A DNA stretch of 64,000 nucleotides. Origin: Alkalicoccobacillus murimartini. Its GTDB lineage: Bacteria > Bacillota > Bacilli > Bacillales > Bacillaceae_D. Positions 27,345-36,506 of this stretch are shown piece after piece. The stretch spans positions 1-64,000 of the forward strand of contig NZ_JAUSUA010000002.1 of NCBI RefSeq assembly GCF_030813245.1. The letters are read 5' to 3'. A program made the position numbers and the translations under genes. Positions within the stretch are counted from its first letter, which is position 1; each line of letters starts with the position of its first letter. The notes under the pieces are model-generated. The model was not told the origin of the DNA, searched no databases, and saw nothing but the letters and a program-made list of their open reading frames with translations.

Positions 27345-28505
27345 TTACAGTGCCGCAGTAAGAATTCTCGCTGTATCATCTTTATTTAACACAGCATAGC
27401 GACCGAACTCTCCGTTCGCTGCCGCAATACCAGCCATGCGATCAATTTGACTTTCATCAATATCATAATCAGCTAATCTATTTGGAGCGCCTAAGCTTGT
27501 CCAGAATTCACTTAATTTCTGAATGCCTTCTTCTGCTATTTCCTGATCTGTTTTGCCTTCTGGATCCACGTTCAATACTCTTACAGCAAGCTGTACATGA
27601 GGCTTCGGATTGTCATCGATACTATTTCTTAGCCAATGTGGGAAGATAATAGCCAATCCTCCTGCATGTGGGATATCAGAAATAGCAGATACAGCATGCT
27701 CGATATTGTGGGAACCCCAGTCTCCTCTTGCTCCCATCTGAGTCACACCGTTTAATGCCATGGTTCCGCAATAAAGAATCGTTCCACGATGCTCCAGGTT
27801 TGTAGGGTCTTCGAGTAATTGTGGAGCTGTTTCGATAACTGTTTTTAAAATGGATTCGCAGATGCGATCTTGAAGTGGCGTGTTCTCCACACGATTAAAG
27901 TATGCTTCAAGAACATGACTCATCATGTCTACCATTCCGTATACCGTATGATCACGCGGAACAGATAGAGTGTTCTTTGGATCAAGAATAGAGAAGGTTG
28001 GGAATGAATATGGACTTCCCCAGCCAATTTTTTCATTGGTATCCCAGTTTGTAATAACCGATCCTGCATTCATTTCAGAACCTGTTGCTGCAAGTGTCAA
28101 AATAGTACCAAAAGGAAGTGCAGCTGTAGCTGTTTCTTTTTTGGTGATTACATCCCAAATATCCCCATCGAATTTGGCTCCAACAGCAATAGCTTTGGTT
28201 GCATCAATGACACTTCCACCACCTACGGCAAGAATAAATGAAATACCATTCTCTTTACATAGCTCAATGCCGCGACGAACAGTTTTCAAACGCGGGTTTG
28301 GTTCAATACCAGCAAGTTCTGTCACCTCAGCACCAGCTTGATTTAACTGATCAAGTACCGTGTCATACAGTCCATTTTTCTTAATACTACCTCCACCATA
28401 AACAAGTAAGATCTTCTCATTTTTAGGGAGCTGTGAAGCGAGCTCATGTGTTTGATCGATTCCATATATAAGTCGTGTTGGGTTATAGTACGTAAATGTT
28501 TCCAA
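27345..28505 (-). CDS. Iron-containing alcohol dehydrogenase (YugJ/YugK, butanol dehydrogenase type)
   Basis: 386 residues of the Fe-ADH family: NAD-binding [16 protein letters not shown] (about 95) and [16 protein letters not shown], metal ligands including Asp in [15 protein letters not shown] (about 193-200) and His in [21 protein letters not shown] (about 262-280). It reduces aldehydes or oxidises alcohols with NAD(P)H. B. subtilis has two such genes (yugJ and yugK) at this place; here only one. TTG start, 8 bases after GAGGAGG. Confidence 0.92.
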   Translation of the reverse strand: METFTYYNPTRLIYGIDQTHELASQLPKNEKILLVYGGGSIKKNGLYDTVLDQLNQAGAEVTELAGIEPNPRLKTVRRGIELCKENGISFILAVGGGSVIDATKAIAVGAKFDGDIWDVITKKETATAALPFGTILTLAATGSEMNAGSVITNWDTNEKIGWGSPYSFPTFSILDPKNTLSVPRDHTVYGMVDMMSHVLEAYFNRVENTPLQDRICESILKTVIETAPQLLEDPTNLEHRGTILYCGTMALNGVTQMGARGDWGSHNIEHAVSAISDIPHAGGLAIIFPHWLRNSIDDNPKPHVQLAVRVLNVDPEGKTDQEIAEEGIQKLSEFWTSLGAPNRLADYDIDESQIDRMAGIAAANGEFGRYAVLNKDDTARILTAAL

Positions 28506-28713
28506 GCTTAACGCCTCCTCATTGTTCTAAAACTTATCCTAATCAGTTCTACGCTGTGTGTAAAGAAACTTGCCTGAGCGCTTATTCTGACCCAATCCTT
28601 GCATCACTAATCTTCGTTCATGCATAATTTCATCTTTATTTTCTCATTCTAATGAAGAAGCACACCCTCACATCGACGGTTGTGCAAATCCTACAACAAC
28701 GGAGGTGATTGAT

Positions 28714-28941
28714 GTGAGTGGCATTCAACGGACTGCTCTTGTGCTAGCTATTATTGGAGCAATCAACTGGGGACTTATTGGTTTTTTCCGATTTGACTTA
28801 GTAGCAGCTTTATTTGGTGGTCAAGCAGCAGCTTTTTCAAGAGTAATTTATGCTTTAGTTGGACTAGCAGGACTTTATTGTATTTCAATACTGTTCAAGC
28901 CAGATGAAGAAATTGAGCGAATTCCTGAAACGGAAAGATAA
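28714..28941 (+). CDS. yuzA: YuzA-like DUF378 membrane protein
   Basis: 75 residues with two or three membrane helices and the DUF378 motif GAINWGLIGFFRFDLVAALFGG (about residues 15-37). Start taken at GTG 28714, 8 bases after GGAGG; a GTG nine bases earlier lies inside the SD. B. subtilis yuzA is likewise beside pgi-yugI. Function unknown. Confidence 0.85.
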   Translation: MSGIQRTALVLAIIGAINWGLIGFFRFDLVAALFGGQAAAFSRVIYALVGLAGLYCISILFKPDEEIERIPETER

Positions 28942-28952
28942 TTTTCTATTGG

Positions 28953-28988
28953 AAATAGAGGTGTACATCCGTGCACCTCTATTTTTGT
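28953..28988 (+). terminator. Terminator of yuzA
   Basis: Stem AAATAGAGGTG / CACCTCTATTT and T-run. Confidence 0.85.
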
Positions 28989-28989
28989 A

Positions 28990-29019
28990 CAAAAAAAGCC
29001 CCTGTAAACACAGGGACTT
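28990..29019 (-). terminator. Terminator of yugI
   Basis: - strand stem AAGTCCCTGTG / ACAGGGGCTT followed by TTTTT. Confidence 0.8.
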
Positions 29020-29038
29020 CTCCTTAAAACAAACTTAC

Positions 29039-29470
29039 TTATTTCTTTGCACGTTTGTTTAGGTCTGCTTGAATTTCGTTAGACTGCTTCAACCACTCTT
29101 TAAGCTTATCTTCAAGTGTGTTAAAGCCTTGTTTTTGTTGCTGTTGAGGTGGTTTACGTGAACCGCCTCCACCGTAGCTTCCGCCACCGCCGCCGCTTGG
29201 ACGAGGTTTGCTTGCTGGACGAGCTGGTGCTTCCTGAGTTGCACGGATTGATAGAGAAATTTTTCCTGAGTTCTCATCAATAGAGATAACTTTAACTTTC
29301 ACTTCATCTCCAACAGTCAGAACATCATTGATATCCTTAACAAAGCCGTGAGCCACCTCCGAAATGTGTACTAACCCCTGCTTTTGTTCATCGATCGCAA
29401 CGAAGGCTCCGAAAGGTTTGATTCCTGTGATTTTTCCTTCGATGATACTGCCTACTTCATAATTAGCCAT
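29039..29470 (-). CDS. yugI: S1-domain RNA-binding protein, general stress protein 13 (YugI)
   Basis: 143 residues. N-terminal S1 domain (about 1-75: VGSIIEGKITGIKPFGAFVAIDE, GLVHISEVAHGFVKDI, GKISLSIRAT), then a Gly/Ser/Pro/Arg-rich linker (residues ~80-105) and a short helical tail (FNTLEDKLKEWLKQSNE). GSP13 binds ribosomes and RNA under stress. Start at the ATG encoding MANYEVG, 10 bases after GGGAG; an earlier ATG is only 4 bases away. The glycine-rich linker makes it somewhat longer than B. subtilis YugI. Confidence 0.9.
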   Translation of the reverse strand: MANYEVGSIIEGKITGIKPFGAFVAIDEQKQGLVHISEVAHGFVKDINDVLTVGDEVKVKVISIDENSGKISLSIRATQEAPARPASKPRPSGGGGGSYGGGGSRKPPQQQQKQGFNTLEDKLKEWLKQSNEIQADLNKRAKK

Positions 29471-29630
29471 GCACATACATCTCCCAACTATTTTTTAACC
29501 TTTTGATTTTAACATAGGTTTGTGATTTATGCAAAAAGCGTTTAAATAAGAAATTTTATGGTCCATTTTTGTCTATATAATACATATAAACGAATCTTTC
29601 ATCGACTAAACCTGCGATCGAAAAGACGAG

Positions 29631-30776
29631 CTATTTCGCTTCTTCGATCAAACGGCCACCTCTTACTATTGCTTTATTCAAGGTTAGGTCGAGACCACGT
29701 TTTAATTTTTCTAATTTGTATGCTTGATGCTGTTCTAACAAAGTAAATACACGTCCTGATTTTCCAACTCTTCCCGTTCGTCCTGCACGATGCAGATATG
29801 AATCGGTTTCGGCTGGTGCATCCAACTGAATAATATGTGTAATATCTTCCACATCTAATCCACGAGCTGCGATATCTGTTGCCACAAGTATATGTAGCTC
29901 ACCTTGACGAAACGCTTTAAGAACTTTTTCACGCTCTTGCTTTGTACTCTCAGAAGAAAGAGATGCTGCTTTTAACCCTCGATACTTCAGCTTTTCCGTT
30001 GTTTCAGTAAGGCGTTCTAATTGGTTCACAAAAACAATACCCCTTTGAACGTCTTCAGCATGAATAAGTCTACGTACAGTATCAATTTTGTCACGGGCTT
30101 CACACTCAATATAAAAGTGTGACACAAGCTCAGCATTTATTATTTGACCCGAAGCTTCTATTTGCACAGTAAATGGAGCAAACATCGCTGTCTTTTCGGA
30201 CAATGATTCTGGAATAGTAGCTGAAACAAATAAAAATTGCTTATCTCGGCCAATTCGTTTTGATATTTCCGTTACCGCGTCCCATGAGGACTTTTCACCA
30301 AGCATCCGATCGGCCTCATCAACCGTTACACAGATTACATCTTTTAGCTTAAGCTTTTTTAGTTCAATAAGCTCTAGAATTCTACCGGGTGTACCCACAG
30401 CAATATGAGGCTTTTGCTTCTTCAGCTTTTCTAGCTGTCGATTAATATTGGCGCCACCTATAAAAGCAGCAATCTCAAGTGGCTCTTCGGCTGATAGCTT
30501 TTTGGCCACATCAAGAATCTGCATCCCTAATTCCTGAGTCGGTGCCAGGATAACAGCTTGTAATCCTTTTTTTGAAGCATCCACACGAGAAAGAATCGGT
30601 AGCAAGTACGCCAACGTTTTTCCTGTACCCGTTTGTGAACGTGCAATAATACTTTGACCTTCCAGCGCCTCTGGAATCATCTTTTGTTGAATATCAGTTG
30701 GTTCCGTAATATTCATCGCTACCAAAGACTCCTGGATAAACGCAGGCAATTGATCTGATTGAAATAAATTACTCAT
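29631..30776 (-). CDS. DEAD-box RNA helicase (YfmL-like)
   Basis: 381 residues with the core motifs: Q motif PTDIQQKMIP, I SQTGTGKT (about 45), Ia APTQELG, GG (FIGGANI), Ib TPGRILE, II VDEADRM (about 155), III SAT, IV IVFVNQLERL, V ATDIAARGLDVED, VI HRAGRTGRVGKSGR (about 330). No C-terminal RNA-binding extension, so it is a minimal helicase like YfmL (ribosome assembly) rather than CshA or DbpA. It lies 34 bases downstream of thiM on the same strand but is functionally unrelated. Confidence 0.93.
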   Translation of the reverse strand: MSNLFQSDQLPAFIQESLVAMNITEPTDIQQKMIPEALEGQSIIARSQTGTGKTLAYLLPILSRVDASKKGLQAVILAPTQELGMQILDVAKKLSAEEPLEIAAFIGGANINRQLEKLKKQKPHIAVGTPGRILELIELKKLKLKDVICVTVDEADRMLGEKSSWDAVTEISKRIGRDKQFLFVSATIPESLSEKTAMFAPFTVQIEASGQIINAELVSHFYIECEARDKIDTVRRLIHAEDVQRGIVFVNQLERLTETTEKLKYRGLKAASLSSESTKQEREKVLKAFRQGELHILVATDIAARGLDVEDITHIIQLDAPAETDSYLHRAGRTGRVGKSGRVFTLLEQHQAYKLEKLKRGLDLTLNKAIVRGGRLIEEAK

Positions 30777-30809
30777 CCTTCTTATGCCACACTTTCTTTT
30801 CGATCTATT

Positions 30810-31589
30810 TTAAGATTCTACTTTACGTAGCTTCAAAACCTCTTCTTCAGTTACTATGCCCAGTTGGTCTATAAAAGCCTGTCCAAATGAACCAAAGCCT
30901 TTGTTCGACTGCTCAAACGCCTTCTCAGCAGCTACTCCATAAGATGACACAGCAAATGCCGAAGCTTCTACATACTGATCAGGCTTGACTGTTGCCGCAA
31001 ACGCTGCAACCACACCACCCAACAAACAACCTGTACCAACTACTTTCGTTAACCAGCTATGCCCGTTGGAAACAGAATAGACCTTTTCTCCGTCAGTAAT
31101 GATATCTACTTCGCCAGTAACCACAGCTACACAAGTATACGCGTTAGCAAGCTTTTTTGCTACGAGTAGTTTATCACCATCTAAAGAACCATCTACACCT
31201 TTTACAACACCATCCATTCCAACAAGAGCCGCAACTTCTCCCGCATTCCCTCTTACAATGGATACATCAACTTCTTCAAGAATTCGATGACAAATGTCCG
31301 TTCGAAAAGTGGTAGCGCCTGCCCCTACTGGATCGAGGATCACAGGAGTACCAGCCTTATTGGCCGCTTTTCCAGCTAGAATCATCGCCTCAGTTAATTC
31401 TACAGAAGGTGTACCGATATTTAGCAGAAGAGCTCCAGCAGCAGTTGCCATATCTTCTACTTCCTCTTTTGCGTAGGCCATAACGGGAGATGCACCAATA
31501 GCGAGTAGTCCATTAGCTGTATAGGTTGTTACTACCATGTTGGTCATACAATGAACCAACGGATTCACTTCTTTTAGGTTGTTTAACAC
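30810..31589 (-). CDS. thiM: Hydroxyethylthiazole kinase
   Basis: 259 residues of the ThiM family: VHCMTNMVVTTYTANGLLAIGASPVMA (about 12-38), LDPVGAGATTFRT (about 105), RGNAGEVAAL, VVTGEVDIITDG (about 165) and VVGTGCLLGGVVAAF (catalytic Cys region, about 195). It phosphorylates 4-methyl-5-hydroxyethylthiazole for thiamine salvage. GTG start 8 bases after GGAGG. No thiE, thiD or TPP riboswitch is nearby, unlike most thiM genes, so salvage partners must be elsewhere. Upstream lies the alaT terminator. Confidence 0.93.
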   Translation of the reverse strand: MLNNLKEVNPLVHCMTNMVVTTYTANGLLAIGASPVMAYAKEEVEDMATAAGALLLNIGTPSVELTEAMILAGKAANKAGTPVILDPVGAGATTFRTDICHRILEEVDVSIVRGNAGEVAALVGMDGVVKGVDGSLDGDKLLVAKKLANAYTCVAVVTGEVDIITDGEKVYSVSNGHSWLTKVVGTGCLLGGVVAAFAATVKPDQYVEASAFAVSSYGVAAEKAFEQSNKGFGSFGQAFIDQLGIVTEEEVLKLRKVES

Positions 31590-31621
31590 GGTGTATTCCT
31601 CCTTTTAACTTTAGACACGAG

Positions 31622-31662
31622 AAGAAACCACCTATTAGAATGATCTAATAAGTAGTTTTCTC
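31622..31662 (-). terminator. Terminator of alaRT operon, upstream of thiM
   Basis: - strand stem ACTACTTATTAGA / TCTAATAGGTGGT with loop TCAT and a T-rich tail. With thiM only 33 bases beyond, partial read-through could feed thiM. Confidence 0.7.
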
Positions 31663-31664
31663 CA

Positions 31665-32846
31665 TTACGCATATTTTGTTAGAAAACGATCTAATCGAGT
31701 CATCGCTTCCTGCAAATTTTCCATTGAAGTTGCATAAGAACAGCGGATATACCCTTCTCCACCTTCTCCAAATACATGTCCTGGTACAACAGCGACACGT
31801 TCCTCAAGAAGTAACTTCTCTGCGAATTCTTCCGACGTAAAGCCTGTACTTTGAACAGAAGGAAATGCATAAAAAGCTCCACCTGGTGAGTGACAAGATA
31901 AACCAATCTCTGCAAAAGTCTTTACTACATAATTGCGACGCTGACGATAGGAGTCACGCATTTGCTGCAAGTCCTCCATGCCATTCTCTAAAGCTTCAAT
32001 AGCACCGTATTGAGCCATGGTCGGCGCACACATGAGCGTGTATTGATGAATTTTGAGCATAGCAGCCAGAATATCTGGAGGGGCTAATACAAACCCTAAT
32101 CTCCAGCCCGTCATCGCAAATGATTTTGAGAACCCTGAGATTAAAATCGTTCGATTCTTCATGCCTTCCAGTTCAGCGATGCTAATATGTGGTTCATCAT
32201 AGGAAAGCTCTGCGTAGATTTCATCAGAGAACACAAGTAAATTATGCTCATTTGCCAATTTAGCAATACCCTCTAACTCATCGCGCCCAACTGTCGAGCC
32301 TGTTGGATTATTAGGGAAACAAATCATTAAGGCTTTGGTTCGTGGCGTAATCGCTTGTTTGATTAAATCAGCGGTCACTTTAAAGTTATCTTCAATGCCC
32401 GTACGAATTGGTACCGGCACTCCACCAGCCATGGAAACCAACGAACGATAGGATACGAAAGTCGGCTCTACAATGATCACTTCATCACCAGGATTTAGTA
32501 TGGCTCGCATCCCTATATCAATTGCTTCACTAGCTCCTACTGTAACGAGTACTTCAGTATCAGGGTCATAAGAAACAGAAAAACGAGTGTGCATATAATC
32601 GGCAATCGAGCGGCGTAATTCCAGCACACCTGCATTTGCAGAATAAGACGTGAATCCGCGCTCCAACGATGAAATACTCGCTTCTCTCACTTTCCAAGGA
32701 GTAACAAAATCAGGTTCTCCTACACCTAATGAAATGACATTCTCCATAGTGGATGCCAAATCAAAAAAACGCCGGATACCTGAAGGAGGAATTTCTTGAA
32801 CACGCTCTGACAATCTAGATGTTTGATTAACACTAACGGAACTCAT
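31665..32846 (-). CDS. alaT: Aminotransferase class I/II (AlaT/YugH-like)
   Basis: 393 residues, PLP-dependent fold-type I aminotransferase: glycine loop VTVGASEAIDIGM (about 108), CFPNNPTGSTVG (about 175), SDEIYAELSYDEPH (about 208), catalytic Lys in SGFSKSFAMTGWRLGF (about 238) and the C-terminal Arg in EGYIRCSYATS. In B. subtilis the pair alaR-alaT (yugG-yugH) makes alanine; the same regulator-enzyme pair with a 4-base overlap (ATGA) is present here. Confidence 0.88.
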   Translation of the reverse strand: MSSVSVNQTSRLSERVQEIPPSGIRRFFDLASTMENVISLGVGEPDFVTPWKVREASISSLERGFTSYSANAGVLELRRSIADYMHTRFSVSYDPDTEVLVTVGASEAIDIGMRAILNPGDEVIIVEPTFVSYRSLVSMAGGVPVPIRTGIEDNFKVTADLIKQAITPRTKALMICFPNNPTGSTVGRDELEGIAKLANEHNLLVFSDEIYAELSYDEPHISIAELEGMKNRTILISGFSKSFAMTGWRLGFVLAPPDILAAMLKIHQYTLMCAPTMAQYGAIEALENGMEDLQQMRDSYRQRRNYVVKTFAEIGLSCHSPGGAFYAFPSVQSTGFTSEEFAEKLLLEERVAVVPGHVFGEGGEGYIRCSYATSMENLQEAMTRLDRFLTKYA

Positions 32847-33340
32847 GGAGACACCACCATACGTCGATCTTTATCAGGCTCATCAAAAACCACACCATCA
32901 TGCTTGTATTTCTTAAGTTGAAAGTGTGTCGTTGTGGAAATCACAGAGTCAATCGTCGATAGTTTGTCGGATACAAATCGTGCACTTTCAGACATTGTTT
33001 TACTCTCAATTACAACAGACAAATCATATGCTCCTGACATCAAATACAGGGCTTTCACTTCTGGAAAACGATAAATTCGTTCTGCCACTGCATCAAATCC
33101 AACGCCACGCTTTGGCGTTACTTTCACATCTATTACTGCCGTAACACCCTCTTGATTTCGTACCTTGGTCCAATCAATAACGGCTGAATAACTAAGGATC
33201 ACACGTTCCTTTTCCAGCTCTTTGAGGTATTGCTTTACTTCTTCTTCTGTAACCTCTACCATTTTAGCTAAGATCGGTATTTCTACTCGACCATTTGATT
33301 CTATAATATGGAGAATTTCAATTGCTTTTTGATCCATCAT
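32843..33340 (-). CDS. alaR: Lrp/AsnC-family regulator (AlaR/YugG-like)
   Basis: 165 residues: N-terminal winged HTH (AIEILHIIESNGRVEIPILAKMVEVTEEEVKQYLKEL, about 5-42) and a C-terminal RAM ligand-binding domain (VTAVIDVKVTPKRGVGFDAV, VKALYLMSGAYDLSVVIES). AlaR activates alaT in B. subtilis. Two ATGs in a row are possible; SD GGAAGGGG lies 5 or 8 bases before them, so the true start may be 33337. Four-base overlap with alaT. Confidence 0.88.
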   Translation of the reverse strand: MMDQKAIEILHIIESNGRVEIPILAKMVEVTEEEVKQYLKELEKERVILSYSAVIDWTKVRNQEGVTAVIDVKVTPKRGVGFDAVAERIYRFPEVKALYLMSGAYDLSVVIESKTMSESARFVSDKLSTIDSVISTTTHFQLKKYKHDGVVFDEPDKDRRMVVSP

Positions 33341-33445
33341 GATGGCCCCTTCCAGTGCAAGGATGTTATCTTTATATTTTGTTTATCATAACATAGTGGA
33401 CAGCATTGAACGAATACTCTTTTTTACAATTTGGAGGTGTTTCAC

Positions 33446-34045
33446 ATCGAAAAAACATCAAAGTCAAAAAATAAAACAGCCTTAATTATTATTGATATGA
33501 TTAATTCTATGGAGTTTGAAGATGGAGACAAGCTATATGAACGCGCATTGCCTTGTGCAGAGAATATTGCTGAATTAAAAAGGCGAACAAAGGATGCTGG
33601 GATTCCTACCATCTATGTCAATGATAACTACGGAAGATGGCAATCAGACTTCAAGGAAATTGTTGAGTACATTATTGAAGAAGATACACGTGGAAAACCA
33701 ATTACAGAGCTTCTTAAACCGGTTGAAGAAGATTATTTTGTACTGAAACCTAAATTCTCAGGTTTCTTTGCGACTCCCCTTCACCTATTACTTGAGCATC
33801 TAATGGTTGAAACCGTTATTTTAACGGGAGTGGCTGGCAACATGTGTGTTCATTTCACCGCAAATGATGCCTATATGCGTGATTACAAAATTTTCGTACC
33901 AGAAGATTGTACAGCTTCTAATACGATCCCAGCCAACGAAGAGGCCCTTCACCTCATGAGGGATGTTTTAAAAGGGAGCATCACTCCTTCTTCCAAGCTG
34001 ACGTTTAAAGGAGACACATCCGCAGATATTATCGATCATGGGTAA
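33446..34045 (+). CDS. Isochorismatase-family cysteine hydrolase with apparent ATC start
   Basis: About 199 residues of the isochorismatase-like fold: catalytic Asp in ALIIIDMINSMEF (about 17), Lys in VLKPKFSGFFATPL (about 110) and Cys in VILTGVAGNMCVHFTANDAYMRD (about 137). It is probably a nicotinamidase- or amidase-type hydrolase of unknown substrate. No ATG, GTG or TTG with an SD opens the frame. The only SD, GGAGGTG (33433-33439), lies 6 bases before an in-frame ATC (33446-33448) and overlaps the upstream in-frame TTG (33431) and GTG (33437). I therefore set the start at ATC, with reservation. Confidence 0.78.
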   Translation: MEKTSKSKNKTALIIIDMINSMEFEDGDKLYERALPCAENIAELKRRTKDAGIPTIYVNDNYGRWQSDFKEIVEYIIEEDTRGKPITELLKPVEEDYFVLKPKFSGFFATPLHLLLEHLMVETVILTGVAGNMCVHFTANDAYMRDYKIFVPEDCTASNTIPANEEALHLMRDVLKGSITPSSKLTFKGDTSADIIDHG

Positions 34046-34127
34046 CAAGCTAGCAGAGCTTGGGACATCGGCAATTTGAGTAAAGCTCACCTACCTTTAC
34101 GTAACTCAAAGGTTAGGATGATTGGAC

Positions 34128-34177
34128 AAAAAAACGAACCATTATGCTCGTTAACTCAGCATAATGGTTCGTTTTAT
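34128..34177. terminator. Bidirectional terminator between hydrolase and luxS
   Basis: Long stem AACGAACCATTATGC / GCATAATGGTTCGTT with A- and T-runs at both ends. Confidence 0.9.
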
Positions 34178-34199
34178 ATGAAGACTAAAATAGTTCTAT

Positions 34200-34670
34200 C
34201 TAGTAGATCTCACGAAGTACTTGCTTATCCTGAGATAACCAATACTTCATTAGCTTTTTTGCTCCCTCGAGATCATGGAGCTTCGCTTGGCCACATTGCT
34301 TTTCCGTTGCAGCAGGCACTTCTTCAATCTCCAATGAGTACTTCATCGTTTCATCCAAAACATCAATAATCTCGTCTACACTAGGAGTTCCGTGCATAAT
34401 AAGATAAAACCCAGTCTGACATCCCATTGGTGAGAGATCAATGACATCAAAATGATTGTAAGGTTCCGCAAAGCGACGAATATTTAACGCAAGCAAATGC
34501 TCCATCGTATGAATAACGTCTGGCTTCATCGCTCCTTTATTTGGCTGAATAAAACGAATATCAAACTTTCTTACTTCTCCGTCCGTCCCCACTTGTATAG
34601 TCCCACATGGACGTACAAACGGTGCTTTTACAATGGTATGATCTAGTTCAAAACTTTCCACTGTTGGCAA
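34200..34670 (-). CDS. luxS: S-ribosylhomocysteine lyase
   Basis: 156 residues, full LuxS length. Metal ligands: [12 protein letters not shown] (His, Glu, His, about 53-58) and Cys in [19 protein letters not shown] (about 125); catalytic Cys in [11 protein letters not shown] (about 83). It splits S-ribosylhomocysteine to homocysteine and DPD, the AI-2 precursor, in the methyl cycle. The start is TTG 34668-34670 ([11 protein letters not shown]), 8 bases after AAAGGAG, agreeing with B. subtilis LuxS; a GTG at 34679 lies within the SD. Monocistronic. Confidence 0.95.
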   Translation of the reverse strand: MPTVESFELDHTIVKAPFVRPCGTIQVGTDGEVRKFDIRFIQPNKGAMKPDVIHTMEHLLALNIRRFAEPYNHFDVIDLSPMGCQTGFYLIMHGTPSVDEIIDVLDETMKYSLEIEEVPAATEKQCGQAKLHDLEGAKKLMKYWLSQDKQVLREIY

Positions 34671-34725
34671 GTTGATCACTCCTTTGATTAGTATCTGATT
34701 AGTATATCTAAGAAGTGCATGAATG

Positions 34726-35139
34726 TCACTTTCTCTGTTTTATAAAGCTAGTCTCTTCTGTCGCCACATCGTGCTCCTCAGCAAACTCTTGAAGCTCCTG
34801 AATATAGTCACTAGGCTGGAATCGATGTAGCTTTAATCGAAGGCCTTTATGGAGCTGAACAAGCGCAATGGTTTGCCTAGAGGACGTAATAAACAGAATC
34901 TTTTTAATCGATTCGGCTTGAATGCTCCGCTTAAAAATTTGGATACCTGCCACATGATAACGCATAGTTAGCGTTGTCTCATCTATTGTAAATGTATAGT
35001 GAGAAAACATAATGATCACTAAAACAACAGACACTAACACAAATACAACGAGGTACTGCCCTTCTAAGAACAGGGCATACAATAACGTTGTTAAGAACAA
35101 TAATATCCATAAAAGTTTTGGTTCTTTTGCTTTATACAT
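34726..35139 (-). CDS. Membrane protein with bacterial PH-like domain
   Basis: 137 residues. Two N-terminal membrane helices (about 8-25 and 28-45, [17 protein letters not shown] and [16 protein letters not shown]), then a beta-rich domain ([43 protein letters not shown]) of the bacterial PH type found in small Bacillus membrane proteins. Function unknown. SD GAGGAAA precedes the ATG. It is divergent from the BrkB-like gene. Confidence 0.7.
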   Translation of the reverse strand: MYKAKEPKLLWILLFLTTLLYALFLEGQYLVVFVLVSVVLVIIMFSHYTFTIDETTLTMRYHVAGIQIFKRSIQAESIKKILFITSSRQTIALVQLHKGLRLKLHRFQPSDYIQELQEFAEEHDVATEETSFIKQRK

Positions 35140-35268
35140 AGGGGAATTTCCTCTCTCCTTACCTTCTATTCTCTACTTTTCATTATACAGGAGTTTAGCC
35201 TTAGGAAAAGAAGGGGATTTAAGTTCAGAAGCACTTATCACAACTTATTTATTTAAAGGATGATGCAT

Positions 35269-36087
35269 ATGAGAAAAAGATCATTTTCTAAACAGCTTTT
35301 TACAAAGCTGCAGACGGATCCGATTCCTGATTGGTCCGCTACACTAGCGTATTATTTTATGCTTTCTATTTTTCCACTCATGATTTTTCTGTTAGCTATT
35401 ATTCCTTACTTCAATTTAGATAATAATGTAATTGAGGGCTTTATTGGAGATTACCTACCTGATGAAATAGGAGCTCTATTTTCAGAAACCATCATTGAAA
35501 CCGTGAACCAACCATCAGGAGGCTTACTTTCCTTTGGTGTGTTGGCCACCATCTGGTCAGCATCGAATGGATTAAATGCCCTAATCCGAGCGATCAACCG
35601 CTCGTACGATATTGAGGAAACACGTAACTTTGTAAAGCTACGACTATTTTCAATCTTGATGACCATTGGGATGATTGTCACAATCGTTATTACGTTAATT
35701 ATGCCGGTGTTTGGAAATGTCATTATTGGCTTTTTTGAAACATACCTGGCTCTTCCAGAAGCAACAGCTTCTTTACTAAATGCTTTACGCTATCCTGTTG
35801 GTGTTATATTCATGATACTGTTACTGACCCTTGTGTATTGGATTGCTCCAAATGTAAAACTGAAATTTAAGGAAGTAATTATCGGTGCGGTTGTGGCTAC
35901 ACTAGGCTGGCAACTTGTTTCCTTTTTCTTCTCTCTCTATATCAGTAATTTTGCCAATTATTCAGCAACCTATGGAAGTCTAGGTGGTGTCATCATCCTT
36001 ATGCTTTGGTTCTTTATTACAGGAATCATGCTCGTTTTAGGTGGTCAAATCAACGCTGTGATTTATCAGCGCAAGCGATTTGTTTAA
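35269..36087 (+). CDS. YihY/BrkB-family membrane protein
   Basis: 272 residues, six membrane helices, with the family N-terminal motif DWSATLAYYFMLSIFPLMIFLLAI (about 22-45) and the C-terminal motif YSATYGSLGGVIILMLWFFITG (about 225-245). The family was once wrongly called RNase BN; its role is still unclear, with proposals in transport. The start at ATG 35269 lies 8 bases after AAAGGA; two earlier ATGs overlap that SD. Confidence 0.88.
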   Translation: MRKRSFSKQLFTKLQTDPIPDWSATLAYYFMLSIFPLMIFLLAIIPYFNLDNNVIEGFIGDYLPDEIGALFSETIIETVNQPSGGLLSFGVLATIWSASNGLNALIRAINRSYDIEETRNFVKLRLFSILMTIGMIVTIVITLIMPVFGNVIIGFFETYLALPEATASLLNALRYPVGVIFMILLLTLVYWIAPNVKLKFKEVIIGAVVATLGWQLVSFFFSLYISNFANYSATYGSLGGVIILMLWFFITGIMLVLGGQINAVIYQRKRFV

Positions 36088-36172
36088 TATTTTTCTGCCA
36101 AATGTATAATTCCTTTTTAAAAGGGAAAGGATGGTAGCAGATCGCAACCTAGAAAAAAGGAGTTGGTAATAC

Positions 36173-36445
36173 ATGAATAAATCAGAACTTATCCATGCAG
36201 TCGCAGAACGTGCTCAACTAACAAAAAAGGATGCTGGATCAGCCATTCAGTCAGCTTTTGATATTATTTCAGAATCACTGGAAAAGGGAGAAACCGTTCA
36301 GCTTATCGGATTTGGTAATTTCGAAGTAAGAGAACGTGCAGCCAGAAAAGGTCGTAATCCTCAAACCGGTGAAGAAATCAGTATTGCAGCTACAAAAACT
36401 CCAGCTTTTAAAGCTGGAAAACAGTTAAAAGACGCTGTGAAATAA
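36173..36445 (+). CDS. hup: HU-family DNA-binding protein
   Basis: 90 residues, the standard HU length: helical N-terminal body ([25 protein letters not shown]) and beta-arm region with the signature [24 protein letters not shown] (about 46-70). It bends DNA non-specifically and compacts the nucleoid. Residues such as D28 and I-S-E-S differ from the main B. subtilis HBsu, so it could be a second HU copy. SD AAGGAG lies 10 bases before the ATG, and a strong terminator follows. Confidence 0.93.
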   Translation: MNKSELIHAVAERAQLTKKDAGSAIQSAFDIISESLEKGETVQLIGFGNFEVRERAARKGRNPQTGEEISIAATKTPAFKAGKQLKDAVK

Positions 36446-36458
36446 GTACAATTTACTG

Positions 36459-36496
36459 AAAAAAGCCAGCGGATCAGAAGATCCGCTGGCTTTTTG
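36459..36496. terminator. Bidirectional terminator between hup and pepA
   Basis: Perfect stem AAAAGCCAGCGGATC / GATCCGCTGGCTTTT with loop AGAA. Confidence 0.93.
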
Positions 36497-36506
36497 TGTA
36501 AATGAA

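Noticed and set aside
34726-35139. Possible sporulation or germination role for the PH-like membrane protein
   Set aside because: Only two membrane helices and a PH-like domain can be seen; no motif supports a specific function.
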